Below the pieces are notes generated by a model, which worked only from the letters and a program-made list of their open reading frames with translations, did no database searches and was not told the origin of the DNA. From assembly GCF_004011695.2 (NCBI RefSeq), contig NC_082406.1, positions 2,783,421 through 2,847,420 on the forward strand: a stretch of DNA of 64,000 bases, in the 5' to 3' direction. The DNA is from Ascochyta rabiei. Its lineage: Eukaryota > Ascomycota > Dothideomycetes > Pleosporales > Didymellaceae. The first letter of the stretch is position 1, and every line of letters starts with the position of its first letter. The position numbers were made by a program, and so were the translations under genes. This document shows, one piece after another, positions 38,101 through 50,600 of the stretch.

Positions 38101-39765
38101 TTGCGAGACGATCTGCAAGATCGCTGCGACCAGCTCAGCATCCCCTGCGCGAAGTGGGATGGAAGAAGACTGCCGTACTGGGCTCGTATTGTGCTAGTAA
38201 CGCCTAAGAGCGCAGTCACGAAGGCATTTAGCAGGTTTATTAACAAAAAGCGCATGCTCTATTAGCTAGATCGTATCGTGATAGACGAGTGCCACGTGCT
38301 GCTGGAGTCGACACAGGACTGGCGGCCAGACCTCCTCAAGATGGTGGAGATGACGGAGAAGGGCACACAGGTTGTCTACCTAACTGCAACCTTGCCGCCT
38401 ACGCTGCAGCCCGCCTTCTTGCACACCGCAGGGCTTAATGCCTAGACTGTAACTATATGCCGCGATAAACGCACCACGCAAACGAACATTACGTACCAGG
38501 TGCTAGAGTACACACGTAGCATGCTAGAAAAAGTACTTATTAAGCTTGTGGCTGCGAAGAGGAGTAGGTACAGACCTAAGGCGCAGATCATTGTATACTG
38601 TCTGACTGTGGACAAGACAAAGCAGCTTACAAAGCTTCTGCAGTGCTCTGCATACTACCGCCAGATAGGCTCAGATAAGGAAAAGGCACGTATAGTGCGA
38701 AGCTTCACCCTAGGCATAAAGAAGCTTTGTACAGCCACAAACATGCTAGGTCTTAGGCTCAACGCTGCAGGCGTCTGGGTGGTGATCTACGTTGCTATGT
38801 GTCCCCTGCTGCTCTAATATGTGCAAGAGAGCGGCCGGGCAGGACGGACGGGGCTCAACAGCAAGTCTATTATTATGAGAGCGTGCTATGTAACAAAAGA
38901 GGGGAGGGTAGAGAAGGCGCTCGGCTACAAGCTGGAGCGACCTGCAAAGGAGTTCCTGACAGTTAAATCCTGTCGGCAAATCGCGATAGACAAGCACATG
39001 GACGGCAGACAGAACAGGCAGCAATGCGAGATAGGAGAGTCGAAGTGTGATCTATGCGAGCGACACCCCAGTAGTACTAAGCAACAAGCCGTTAAAGAAG
39101 AGCAGGAAGAGCCAGAAGAGACGCAGGCCGATACCGCGGCGGTGGCAGCAGAGGAGCAGCGCAGATATATAGAGCGAGCTATAGTTGTTAAAGAGCAGAG
39201 GGTTAAGATCTAGCAACAGCAAAGGACGGAACAAAAAGTATATGACCTAGAGCGGCTAGAGCAGCACTTCCAGCGCTGGAGTAATGCGTGCGCCATCTGC
39301 ATAGCCACTTAGGCTGACCTAGCGCGCCACGACTGGAAGGACTGTTCAAAGGTCAGCGAAGCGCAGATGACATTAATAGAGGCTAAGGTAAAATCTATAC
39401 ACTAAGTGAAGTGGAAGAAGTATGCGCAGTGTTTTTACTGCTAGGCGCCCTAAGCCATCTGCAACAAGTAGGAGGAAACAAGCATACAGGGTGCATTTAA
39501 GACACAAGGGATGCATGTGCCTTGCCAGTACAATAGAGTGCTCCAGAGAGCAGTAGCTGCGCTGCTTGCCTGCCAGCCACTGATGTGCACGCTATGGCTG
39601 GAGCAGCAGATATAAGACGCCGCGATTGTGCACGGTAGCAATGAGCTCCAGCTTTACAAGTGGCTCAGATTAAAGATCAAGATGGGCCAGAGAGACGCGA
39701 GCTAGATGTGTTGTTTCCTATATGCTTGGGAGGAGGGGTATGTGCAGTTGTATTTAGTAGACTAG
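35155..39765 (+). pseudogene. Telomere-linked RecQ helicase, unit 1 copy, inactivated by RIP
   Basis: All 1537 codons stay in one frame, but the start ATG is now ATA (35155-35157) and many Q/W codons are stops. Helicase motifs remain readable: GTGKS near 38.02 kb, IDECH near 38.28 kb, LTATLPP near 38.39 kb, QESGRAGRTG near 38.82 kb. In the recombinase-like domain the box I arginine is cysteine here (GGT TGC GGG at about 37076-37081), while the WRHAY and SGHS...NY motifs survive. This copy keeps the reading frame that unit 3 has lost, so comparison of the two shows where unit 3 has indels. Confidence 0.85.
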
Positions 39766-39939
39766 AAAGAATGTGTTTAATATAACCGTAACCCGAAACC
39801 TTAGGTCAGGAGAAGTCAGGAGAAACGTGCTGTAGGCTGACTTGCGACTGTACAGTAATCACAAGTCAGAAAGTGCAAAACAGCCAAATAGCCACACAGA
39901 CACTTCAGAGACGTAGAAAGAAACGCCCAGAGAAGGGCC

Positions 39940-40600
39940 ACCGACCAAAGTAGTCCCCACAACCCGAGTGATACCCGCCAACCCAAGTAGAGCCCCCCAA
40001 CCCAAGTAGAGCCCCCGACCCAAGTAGAGCCCCCAACCTATGCAGATCCCCCAACCCAAGTAGAGCCCCCAACCCAAGTAGAGCCCCCAACCCAAGTAGA
40101 GCCCCCAACCTAAGTAGAGCCCCCAACCCATGCGGATCCCCCAATCCACGTAGTCAGCACCAACCTGCATAGTCAGCATTAACCCGCGTAGTAAGCATCA
40201 ACCCGCGCAGTAAGCATTAATCCACATAGTCACATGGTCAGTATTAAGCCGCGTAGTCAGCACAAACCCGCGTGGTTCCCTAAGTAGTTCTACAAGTAGT
40301 GCGTCAACCTAAGTGGTTGCCCTACCTAAGTGGCACGTCCAACCCAAGTAGGTCCCCCAATCTAAGTGGTTCCTAAGTGGTTCCCTACGTGGTTCCCTAA
40401 GTAGCGCGCCAAGTAGTGCGCCACCCTAAGTGGTCCGAAAGTAGTCCCCCCAAGTGGCCCGAAAGTGGTCCCTGCAAGCCAAGGGAGTCCACATCAGTGC
40501 CCCCAAGTAGTAAGAGCCGATCATTTAAGAAGAGCCCCCGATCCAGGAAGAGCCCGCAAACCAAGAAGAGCACCTAAAAGCAAGTAAGTCCCTAACCTAA
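39940..40600. repeat. Minisatellite block downstream of the unit 1 helicase
   Basis: Tandem 18-20-bp units of the type CCCAACCCAAGTAGAGCC (about 39.95-40.14 kb), then CGTAGTAAGCATCAACCCG units (about 40.14-40.28 kb), then AAGTGGTTCCC-type units. Reading the minus strand gives artificial Gly/Leu-rich open frames, which are not genes. Confidence 0.85.
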
Positions 40601-41222
40601 AGCAGCCGTTTGTATTAAAAAGAAAGCGCAGGATTAAGACATTAAAAATTAGGGAAAAGTAAGATATAGAGAGGAGGAGGCATTTAAAAAGGTTTTTGGG
40701 CGTTTAGAGAGTATTGTTACAAGATAGAACAGTAGTTAGGGGAAGTTTAGCAAACCCGATCGTGGTGCCGCAGCCAGAAAGGCATTCCTAATCCTCGCTG
40801 CTAGTGGTTTTCGAATTAGACCCTAATTCATTTGTTCGCCAGCTAGGGCAGCCCCTTTAGTTTGTAGGGCGGGGCGACCCTAATTCATTTACCGCTTCAA
40901 CAATAGAAGAAGACCCCAGCGCCACGCCGCCGGCTAGATGCGACCTGGCCAAAAGGTGCAACTAAGCCCTGCGCACATTTTGCGCTTTTCAGAATCGCTG
41001 CCTGACAACTGCGTGGATGGAAAAAGTAGATGACGTTGCGGGTTAAGGTGAGGTTAGTGGTTTGCAGGGCCAGCCCTTTCCCTACTTGTAAGCGAGCGCG
41101 CCCCTGCGCGTAGAGACTAACTACCATATCACTATAACATACAACAAGTGCTACCCACTACAACTCTATATAATACACTAACGTTTATGCTATATAGCTT
41201 TAAACAACTTAGGTAGCATTGT
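40601..41222. other. Conserved unit tail and spacer
   Basis: 40.60-40.79 kb is nearly identical to the tail of unit 2 (50.40-50.59 kb). Beyond it, ACCCTAATTCATTT occurs twice (about 40.83 and 40.88 kb), followed by a moderately GC-rich spacer without a supported gene. Confidence 0.5.
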
Positions 41223-42300
41223 CTAGCGCAGAGGCGCTGCTGGCGCGCTCTTAAAGCGCTGAACCTGCAACTGCGCAATCTCAACGCGCCTATCTGCTTC
41301 CTCTTCTTCTTCCTCGCTGTTGTCTTTGCTGTCCTTAATCTCCTCCACCTCGTAGGTCGTCTCTAGAGCCTTGACCTTAATGCTCAGCGTCTTCTTCCCC
41401 TTAATCTCGCCTCCCGCGATGCCCTCTAGGCCTAACCATTCATTAAATTGCTTAGCTGCAAGACAGACATCTGGACGCTCCTTCCTAACTAGCTTAATGA
41501 AGACGTTAACGCCCCAGGAGCAGATCTTGTGCTTAATCTAAGTCTTTAGTATAGCGTTGTCTGGTATAACCAGGAGCACGCCCCAGCCTAGGCCTTTAGC
41601 CACCCTGTACCACTTAAATGCTCTAGTAAGCCGCGCCTAAAAGAGATTCCGCTCTTTCTTAGAAGGGTTAGGGTGGGAGTTAACTAAGTGCAGGAGAGAG
41701 TCTATAGCCTCTGTTCAGCAGAGGCCCTTGCCAAATCAATTTATCTTGTTGCTGCTGACAAGCTTGTTGTTGTGTTTGATCTGCGCTAGCTTGTTAGCCA
41801 ACGCCTTGTCCAGGAGCGCCTGCGCCCACCTGTACTTAATATGCACTAATTTCATTACTTTATTGTAGACGTTGCATTACTCCTACGCAGAGCAGAACGC
41901 TTAGTCTACGCTACTCTACTATAAGGGATTAACCAACATTGCACACAAATGCTGTAGCTGCAAAGAAGGGGCGTTATACTACGCAGCCACTCCGCCGCTA
42001 AAGAGCATTCTGCGCTTTCGCTAGACCTAGAGGAAGTAGGCAGCGTGCTCTTAAGACAATAAGCTCCTAAGAGCGCGCGCCTTGGCCACAAACTTGCGTG
42101 CCTTTAGGTAAGGCGTCTTAACAGCATTATAGAAGTTTAACTTCTTCTTGTTGCTGCTTATAGCTTCCTGCTTAAAAAGCCACAATATAACCTCCTTGTC
42201 CTTAGAGGATATAGACGCGTAGGCGCCACGTTTATTGTTGCCTGCCCTCTAGTCTAGCGCAACAAGGCCAAGATCCAGGCTGCGCTCTAACCAAGATGGG
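41223..42300 (-). pseudogene. Partner-gene fragment of a further family
   Basis: The C-terminal part of a partner-gene homologue ends with TAG at 41223-41225. It contains GAYASISSKDK.VILWLFKQ, NEWLGLEGIAGGEIKGKK and an acidic EEEEEE tail. At 42180-42182 it keeps TGG (W) where units 1, 2 and 3 have TAG, which shows that those stops are secondary. The N-terminal third and any helicase gene next to it are missing. A few W/Q-to-stop changes are present. Confidence 0.7.
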
Positions 42301-42708
42301 TAGGCCAACTATTCTAATGGTTGATTTAGGGGTACGGATTTGTTAGGGACCAGGGCTACAGATTTTGCGTGGATATCTTATCATGGGTACGGTTGGTTTT
42401 TCTCCCAACTACAGTCGTTCTGCAACAACAGATTAGATCTGCTTTAAACTTAGACATATATTTTGCGTTAATAACCTGCATTACCTATGTAAGTTATAGC
42501 AAAATCAGCTTTATAAATTATAGGGGTAGGGTTTGTTATTGTGGTTAGGGTTGCGCTAGCGCGCGGACAATAACTGCATTAACGCAGCAGAACATTAACA
42601 CTATAAACACTAACGTAAGAAAGTAACACACTAAATATATAGTATAGAGCAATTAATTATAGTATACTACATGCCTGCAAAAGGCTTATAGAGCTTAATT
42701 AAGGTAAG
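42301..42708. other. AT-rich spacer between the fragment and unit 2
   Basis: No gene or known repeat seen. It contains short TTAGGG-like words (near 42.53-42.56 kb) and RIP-type AT-rich sequence. Confidence 0.4.
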
Positions 42709-44457
42709 CTAGCGCATTGCACAGGCGGCCGCAGGGCTGTTTGTAGTCCTTCGGGAGGGCGCAGGCTCGACGCTGTGGTCGTCACCATCTTCGCCGTCTT
42801 CCAGCTCGCTGTCTTTAATCTCCTCTACTTGCGTTGCTGGTGTCAGCGTGTCTGCCTTAATTGACAGCGTTGCCTTCTCGCTAATAGATCTGCCAGAGAT
42901 GCCTTCTGAGCCTAGCCAGGCGTCTAAGGCCATGCTTGCTTTGTAGGCCTCCGGATTCACCTCTACAACTAACTTAAGCCAGATGTGCCAGAAGGGGACG
43001 CAGAGATTGTTCTCTACCCACAAGTTAGAGATAATGTTGTGCAGCATTAGGCAGAGCATGCCCCAGCCTAGCTGCTTAGCTGCTTTGTACCAGCGGAGCG
43101 CTTAGTACAGCTGCTTCTTAAATCGCTGACGCTGCTGAGGCCCTGACGTGGCAGTGGCGGACAGCAGCAGGGCGTCTATAGCCTCAGAGCTGACTTTGCC
43201 CCTGCCGCCTCAGTTCTTAGCATCCCTGCTGCGGGCAACGTCTTGCTCCTTGATCTGGTCCATCCTCTTAGTGTAGGCCTTGCTAAGGAAAGCTATGGCC
43301 CAGCGGTACTTGATATAGATAATATCTAACTCCTGCTTGTAGCGATCGCACAGGCTCCAGGCAGAGGCGAGCGCGCTCTTCGGCACAGTCGAGGAGCTAT
43401 TCTTCTGCGACAGCGACCAGCGGGTGCGCGAGGAAGCAGGCGGGCGATCCTTAACAGACTCCTGCGCAAAGGGTAAGCCTTGTGTGCGCCAGCTCCGCAG
43501 AAACGCAGCCGCAGAGGCCTGGGAGGTAGTGTTGCTGATAGAGTCGGCCTTTTTAAGCATGCCAGAAGCTGTTAGGTAAGGCGTTGCGGTACTGCTGTAC
43601 AGGTCGTTGTCGTCAACCAGCTGCTTGAGGATCTAAGAGATGAACAGCTTATCCTGCCGCGAGATGGAGGCATAGGCACCGTGTTCCCTGCGGGATGCTG
43701 ACTCGGGCGGCGGCACTAACCTAAGGTCCTGTTTCTTCTGCGCTTGCATGAGCTCTAGCTTTCTGGCGCGCTCCCGCTTAGCACGGCGGTTTTTGTTAGA
43801 GACGCTTGTGATCTGGGCAGGTTCCTCCTGTCTAACCTGTCCATGGACGGGCTCTTTAGGGTCCTTAGCCGCCTCAGGTTCGCAGGGCGGCGCAAGCTGC
43901 TCAGATTCCTCCGCTTCGTCCTCTGCTTCCAGCGGCGTCGCAGGGCTAGGAGGCTCAGTGGCTTGTCGGAGGCGCTTTAACGGCTGCGCTGAGCTAGATG
44001 CAGCAGCACGCTTTGTTAATAGTAGTAGGGAATTACAGGGCCGCTGCGCTAAAGGGGGTTCCTTCTAGAAGCTGTTGCTTAGGCTGCTGGCAAGATCCTG
44101 CGCTGCAGAGACCAACCAGGCCTAAGCATCAGCAGGCAGCGCGTCCTTGTTAAGCGTCTCCCTCAACAGCCATATCGCCGACAGCACCAAGTAGGCAACA
44201 AAGACAGGCTTGCAGACACTCGTCTCGTCCAGAACCAGCCAGCCTGCGCTGTGCGGGTGCAATAGAGCATTACGCTGCAAGTCTGAGACAGTAGCCTTGT
44301 TCTAAAACAGCTTTTAGTAGTCTAGGTTTGGCAGGTTGTATGCAAGCCTGTGGGCAAAGCTCAACTTGCTGGCTAGCAGGAAGCTCCGGGGCCCGCCATC
44401 GAATTGCTCGGCGGCATCTTCTAACGCGGAGATCTAGGGTAGATTAGATAGTGACAT
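42709..44457 (-). pseudogene. Partner gene of the helicase, unit 2 copy (unknown function)
   Basis: ATG at 44457-44455, end at 42709: 583 codons in one frame with a few TAG/TAA codons. It aligns with units 1 and 3 along its whole length: SAIWLLRETL (N-terminal third), a proline/glutamate linker, NKNRRAKRERARKLEL (basic), GAYASISRQDKLFIS followed by TAG, TPYLTASGML, RWAIAFLSKAYTKRM, LGWGMLCLMLHNIISNLWVE, then an acidic tail. Here W is kept at the position of one unit 3 stop (the NLWVEN context). It is head-to-head with the unit 2 RecQ gene, 217 bp apart. Conservation as a pair across divergent families suggests a joint role; the role is unknown. Confidence 0.78.
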
Positions 44458-44674
44458 AACTGTTTGTTTGTTAATGTAGGAGATACAGCAGAAGAAGAAG
44501 GATGTTTGTTAGGTTTAGCCCCTGACCAGGGTAACGGACTGAACAGAGATCAGCCTGTACAACATAAGCGGGCGCACAAGCTAGAGTGCAAAACTCAACA
44601 CAATTCAGAGATAAGAGCAGTCGCCTTAAGGAAAAAAAAAACACACATATAGAGGCTTGCAGAGGACTACTAAC
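44458..44674. promoter_or_regulatory. Intergenic region of the divergent pair, unit 2
   Basis: 217 bp between two start codons facing away from each other, so it probably held both promoters. It has an A-run at about 44631-44642. No clear TATA box. Confidence 0.35.
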
Positions 44675-47600
44675 ATGTTAGAAGCCACTGTTAAGCATTA
44701 GTACTTTAAGCACTTGGCTAAGTACCAGGTAGCAGTGTGCAAGGAGTGCCAGTACGCAGTATGGCCAGACCAGATTAAGAGCCACTTGCAGAAGCAACAT
44801 AAGAGGCCGATAAAGAACGTTAGAGCTGTAGGGGATGCCGTCCGTTAGTAGGCGGGCTTGCTACAGTACCCCAGCGAGTAGACGGTACCAGACAACAACA
44901 TGCAGCCTATCCCCCAGCTGCCAGTATACAACAATGGCTTACTGTGCCAACTTAAGCCTAAAAAATGCTGGCATATTGCAAGAACCGTTAACTTAATTAA
45001 AAAGCACTGGCGCAAAGACCACAACGGCTGGTCGCTGGGAAAAAGGCAAGGACGTCCTAGCTGAACTCGGGCAGGGGCGTTACAAGCCCAGATGGAAGAC
45101 GGCTGCAAGCGCGTACACTGCCAGCGACTTTTTGGCAGCTGGCACGGATTGCAGTACTTTAAGGTGCGTCACACCCCAGACAGCGGCCCGCAGCCCGTCC
45201 CTACAGAGGGCGAGGCAGCGTAGGCGCGCGTAGGCAAAGAGATGGCCAAGACGTAGGCTAACGTCAAGAACCGGGCAAAGACAACGATCGAAGACAGGGA
45301 GAAGGACGAGGCAGCCCTATGGCTGGAGCGGACTGGGTAGCTGCCGTACTTAAACAAACTGGATTGTCCTGAATTGCTAGCAAGCATTAAGGAGCCTAAT
45401 ATAGACCTAGAGAAAGATAAGGAGCCTGTTAAGGCTGCGATTTAGAGCGCGATGGATGGACTGGCCTGCGTGAGCCAGACGTCTGTTATTAAGCGGACAG
45501 GCATATTCGTGCGCATAGAGGCTATTTGTACAGAGAAGCACCAGACTAGGTACACGCTGCTGCAGGCGTACATAGACAAGAAGTCGATCAAAGAGCAGTC
45601 ACACCTGTGGAAGCAGATACTGATGTTTTTTGCAAGGACGCAGAGGGAGCACTGTTGGAACAGCCCTAAGTACCGCTTCACACAGCAGCAGCGCGAGGCG
45701 TGGGAGGCATTGATTAAGCAGGCAGAGAGAGACGTAGGCGGGGCAGAGATGGAGGTAGCGGACAAGGACCAGGATGAGGACGAGGAGGAAGAGGAGGAGG
45801 AGGACGAGATGATGATCGATGAACTCGACGACGAGCAGGACCCGTCCGAGTGCGACAACAAGCCCAAGAACGAGCCCAAGAACAAGCCTAAGCACGCAAA
45901 GCTGACGCTGATTAAGAAAGCGTGCTTGATGTTTTGCATTGCGCTGCTTGACCAGCGCATCTGCCGCAAGGAGTACGACTGCGCGTTGGTGTGTGCGTTG
46001 GCTGTGCTTAGCGTCAAAGAGGACGGCTGGAAGGATGCCGAGCTGTACCTGCTAATATTGTTGTTAGTAATTAAAATTACCTGTTTTATGGTTGTATAAC
46101 ACGCACTCAAGCTGTCTGAGCCGTTTGAAGAGGAGGTGTTCGACGACGACAGCGCGTACGGGGGGAGCGACAGCGGCAGCAGTAACCCCAGGCTGCGTTG
46201 ACCAAAAGGCTGCTTGGAGTTTGTGTAGCAGATAATGGACAGGTTTATGGTACGAGGCAGCTACAGCCTAATGTAGTAGATGCTTGACTTGCGTACGTAC
46301 AGGCTGAAGGTGCATTTTAACACCACTGCGCGAGGGAACGTTGAGTGGATAGGTAGGGACGAGCTGCTGTACAAGAACGTGCACTTCACTATAGCCTAGT
46401 TCCGCAGCATAGTGCACGGGATGCAAGCAGAGAACAAGCAGATGCTGGTTAAGGAGCTGCTGTTTTGCAACGGGCAGACGGCAGATCAAGTCCCCCAGAT
46501 TCCGTGGGAGCAGCTGCGCGACAACCCGACCGACGATCGACCTGGGTGGAACTTTTTGAAAGACCAGCGCACCCGCATGCCTGTGGACAGAGAGAGCTGG
46601 TTGTTTAAACAAGTGGGGCAAGACGCCACAATGCGGGAGCGGTTCATTAAGCCAGCCACCTGTTCCAGGATTAACAGGAACGAAGTGGAGCGGTACATGG
46701 ACCGTGTGGTTGCGTTTAGGAAGAAGCTGCTCGCGCTTATGCACATGACGGCAGGACAACCTGCGCAGGCGACAGAGATATTAAGCGTCTGACACAGCAA
46801 CACAATTAAGGGCAGGCACTGCAACATATTTATTAAGGACGGCATAGTTGTTTTTGTTACGTAATACCACAAGGGGTACGCTGTTAGCAGCAACGTCAAG
46901 ATTATCTATTGGTACTTGCTGCGTAAGGTAGGTGAGCTGCTGGTGTGGTACGTATGGTTGGTGTTGCCGTTCCAGCAGCAATTAGAGGCGATGGTGTGGG
47001 AGAAGGAGACAATGTCATCCCACTTGTGGCCTGCCGACCCAAACGGGCGCAAATGGACTTCGGAGCGTGTGCGGGAGACGTTGAAGCGCAAGAGCCGAAT
47101 CGGGCTTAAACAAGAGTTGACGATTGCAGCGTACCGTAAGATCGCTATTAGCATCAGCCAGCGATTTTTGCGCGGCTCAACAGCGTTCGCTGCCGAGGAA
47201 GGCGAGAAAAACAAGGAGTGGAAGGAGGAGAATATGGCGGCTATTATTTAAGACGAGCAGTCTAGACACATGTTGCACGTAGCAGGTATGGTGTACGCAC
47301 GCGGCATTATAGAGATAGCAGGTGTCACAGCTAACAGAAGGCAGCTGTTCTGCAACTCAAGCACTAATTGGCACCGGTTTTTAGGTTTTTAGTTGGCTGT
47401 AGACGCATTAGCAGACATGAAGAAGCGCAAGCAGGCGCCGTTCGAGAGCGAGGCCGACGAGGCGAGGATCGAGAGGCTGGAGCGGCTGAGGAAGATGGAC
47501 CCGGCAGCGCAACTCAAGCGAATGAAGGGCAAGAAAGCCAAGTTCAGAGGCGTGCAGAAGGAGGCCATTGAGGCGATCGTTGCCGGCGAGAGCCCCGTCG

Positions 47601-49528
47601 TGGCTGTGATGCCAACTGGCGCAGGCAAGAGCATGTTGTTTATGTTGCCAGCGTAGGCAGAGCAAGGCGGGACAACAGTAGTTGTTGTGCCGTTGATTTT
47701 GCTGCGTGGTGACATAATGCGACAGTGTAAGGAGCTGGGGATATTGTGTGCCGAATGGGCAAGTCGCTGCCTGCCTAACGCAGCAGCCATCGTGTTCGTA
47801 ACGCCCGAATCGGCCGTAGAAGAAGCGTTTGCGACGTTTTTAAACCAGCTGCGAGCGACGCGGCAGCTGGACCGTATCGTGATCAACAAGTGTCACATTG
47901 TGTTAAACCGTTGATACACATTCCGCAAGCAGATGCAACAGCTCAGCAGGCTGGCAGCAGCCGAGACGCAGATGGTGCTGTTGACAGCAACGTTGCTGCT
48001 GACAGAAGAGGACGAGCTGTATTAACGAATGCATTATAAGCAGAAGCAGGTCAGGATGTTTAGACAACTAACTACTAGGACGAACGTGGCGTATCAGACC
48101 ATCAAGATTAGCTAGTCCGCGAAGAAGAAGGACGTCGAGTTGATGGTTGTTAAGACAGTGCGGCAGAAGATGTAGAAGTATAAGACAGGCAAGCTTATTA
48201 TATATAGCAATTCGAAACTAAAGGTAAAGGCGTTAGCAGAGCAGTTAGATTGTTACGCGTATCACGCGGATGCTGTAGGCAAGCTGACCATGTTGGCGGA
48301 CTTTATGGCAGGCAAGCAGCGCGTGATTGTAGCAACGAGCGCGTTAGGGATAGGCGTGGACATACCAGATGTACGGTGCATTATTCACATTAATTGGCTG
48401 TTTACTATGTTAGATTACGCACAAGAGAGCAGCAGGGCAGGCTAGGACGGGTTGCAAAGCGAGGCGGTTTTAATTGTTTAGGATAGGAAACAACGCACCA
48501 ACAACAACAGGACAGAAGCTGAGCGGCAGATGGTGAGGGAGTATGTGGAAGGTGGCGAGAGCAGGGCAGTTGGCTGTAGGAGGGAAGTGTTGGACGGGTA
48601 TTTGGATGGGAGGAAGGATCGAGCAGGGTGTAGAGAGGAGGACAACGAGGAGATGTGCGACGTGTGCCGAGGGATAGACGGGCAGCTAGAGGAGGTGGTA
48701 GAGGAAGAAACAGAAGAAGAGAGCGAGCCAGAGAACAACGATTGGGACGAGATGGACGTTGTTAAAGCCGAGCAAGAAGAGGTGCAGCGGGTGTTTCGGC
48801 AGCAGGAGCAGGCGCGTCAGGGGCCGTGGCAGACGTTAACAGAGCATCGACAGCAAGAGTTTGCCGATATAGAGTGGGTGCGCAGGCAGTTAGCGTGGTA
48901 GGCGAATTGATGCGGGATATGCGAGGGAGCAGGCAACGCGCAGAGCGGACACAACATACAGCAGTGTTAGAGGGCAGAAAGTAAAAAAGTAAAAGAGATA
49001 GTACAGAGGATAGATAATCAAGTTCAGTTTAACATGTTTTTAGGCTGTTTCCTGTGCGGTGGCGTGCCGCAGGAGATTTGCAATAGCTGGGAACTGAACA
49101 GGGAGGGGCGATATTAACAAGTAGAGGACGGAACTTGTCAGTACACTGGGGTATTAAGCGCAGGGTTAATAGGCATAGTATTCGGTTACACAGAGGCAAA
49201 TGCCTAATAGCAGGTCTAATTAGCGGAGCTTGGGGTGGACGATGCAGGACCAGGTAGGATGTTAATCGAATATTTGGGGAAGAAGCAGCCGCTGGACAAC
49301 GTGGAGAGCAACAATTTAGTTAAGGAATTTTGTTAGATTACGCGGTTGTTAGCTGAGTAGACGCAGTAGATGCAGTAGTAGCAAATGAAAGAATTTCTGC
49401 TCACGATTCATAGAAGCGGTGCAGCCGAGTTAGGTTCAGGCTGGGACGGAAGTCAGGGTAGTGGAGTTGCGGTCGGGCCCGGACGCAAGTTAGCATTAGG
49501 GTTGAGTTCCAGTCCGGACGCAAATTAA
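44675..49528 (+). pseudogene. Telomere-linked RecQ helicase, divergent unit 2 family, inactivated by RIP
   Basis: One frame runs from the ATG at 44675 to TAA at 49526-49528 (about 1617 codons) with RIP-type stops only. Domains in order: C2H2-like finger C-x2-C-x11-H-x4-H (CKECQ...HLQKQH) and a second finger with HWRKDH, like fungal OrsD/DUF3505 proteins; VHCQRLF; an acidic run near 45.77-45.83 kb; a recombinase-like domain with GQPAQATEIL (R changed to Q, 46766-46768), YHKGY, AYRKIAI (47135-47137), H (47267-47269) and Y (47294-47296); RecQ motifs PTGAGKSM, INKCH (from DECH), LTATL, ALGIGVDIPDVR, QESSRAG; and C-terminal CGIC and CFLC zinc motifs. It is dead because of stops and mutated helicase motif II. 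It gives the best comparison for units 1 and 3. Confidence 0.85.
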
Positions 49529-49740
49529 GGTAGAGTTACCAGCGTTTATGGCAAGCAGATTATTAATAAGACAGACAAAGGAGCAGAAGCGCACACAAGC
49601 GCAGAGAGCATAAGTAAAGAGGGCAGCAGAGACAAGTAGAGGTGTTGGAGCTGTGGTGGGGGCTGGGATGTATGTCAGGATAGGGTTAGGGTTATATGTG
49701 GTTTAGTTAAGCAAGCAACAGCATGTAGAAGAACACAGAC
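49529..49740. other. Spacer with a short telomere-like run
   Basis: Downstream of the unit 2 helicase. TAGGGTTAGGGTTA occurs at 49681-49694. No gene seen. Confidence 0.5.
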
Positions 49741-50360
49741 GCCCGCAAGAGACAGCCACCAACCTGAGTAGTTCCCTCTAACCTATGCAGATCCCCCAAC
49801 CCAAGTAAAGCCCCCAACCCAAGTAAAGCCCCCCAACCTAAGTAGAGCCCCTAACCCATGCGGATCCCCCAACCTATGTAGAGCCCCCCCGACCTAAGTA
49901 GAGCCCCCAACCTATGCGGATCCCCTAACCCACGTAGTCAGCACCAACCCGCATAGTCAGCATTAACCCACGTAGTAAGCATCAACCTGTGTAGTAAGCA
50001 TTAACCTGCGTAGTAAGCATTAACCCGCGTAGTATCCCAAGTGGTTCCCAAAGTGGTCCGCCAACCCAAGTGGTTGCCTAGTAGTCCCCCAGCCTGAGTG
50101 GGTCCACAAGTGGTTCCCTAAGTGGTTCTACAAGTAGTGCGTTAACCTAAGTAGTTGCCCTACCTAAGTGGCACGTCCAACCTGAGTAGGTCCCCCAATC
50201 CAAGTGGTTCCCAAGTAGTTCCCCCAAGTGGCCCGAAAGTAGTCCCCCTAAGTGGCCCAAAAGTGGTCCCTGCAAGCCAAGGGAGTCCACATTAGTGCCC
50301 CTAAGTAGTAAGAGCCGATCATTTAAGAACAGCGCACAGCCCAGAAAGAGCCTGTAAACC
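49741..50360. repeat. Minisatellite block downstream of the unit 2 helicase
   Basis: Same three-part organisation as in unit 1: CAACCCAAGTAAAGCCCC units, then CGTAGTAAGCATTAACC units, then AAGTGGTTCCC units. Its presence after a helicase of another family indicates that the array travels with the units. Confidence 0.85.
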
Positions 50361-50600
50361 AGGAAGAGCACCTAAAAGCAAGTAAGTCTCTAACCTAAAG
50401 CAGCCGTTTGTATTAAAAAGAAAGCGCAGGATTAAGACAACAAAAATTAGGGAAAAGTAAGATATAGAGAGGAGGAGGCATTTAAAAAGGTTTTTAGGCG
50501 TTTAGAGAGTATTGTCACAAGATAGAACAGTAGTTAGGGGAAGTTTAGCAAACCCGATTGTGGTGCCGCAGCCAGAAAGGCATTCCTAATCCTGTAGATG
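50361..50600. other. Conserved unit tail
   Basis: Nearly the same as 40.55-40.79 kb, ending GGCATTCCTAATCC. It includes AAGCAGCCGTTTGTATTAAAAAG and a GATATAGAGAGGAGGAGGC stretch. No coding potential seen. Confidence 0.55.

Larger units (their letters stand above)
32826..40790 (+). mobile_element. Telomere-linked helicase unit 1 (RIP-mutated copy of unit 3)
   Basis: The sequence is collinear with 51565-59770: a left end CCCAGT(A/G)ATTATACGAAC, a minus-strand partner gene, a divergent plus-strand RecQ gene, then minisatellites and a conserved tail ending GGCATTCCTAATCC. Differences from unit 3 are mostly G-to-A and C-to-T in unit 1, a RIP pattern. I call it a unit because all parts are duplicated together; whether it moves on its own is inference. 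Confidence 0.75.

Noticed and set aside
39859..40179. Gly/Leu-rich minus-strand open frames over the minisatellite, also at 58552-58970
   Set aside because: They are produced by translating the 18-20-bp tandem repeat and shift frame with repeat number. Not genes.
44464..44652. 62-residue plus-strand open frame between the divergent unit 2 genes
   Set aside because: It lies in the probable shared promoter region and its N-terminus is not conserved in units 1 or 3.
45442..46110. 222-residue minus-strand open frame with a serine run
   Set aside because: It is antisense to the unit 2 helicase; the serine run mirrors the acidic Glu/Asp run of the real gene.
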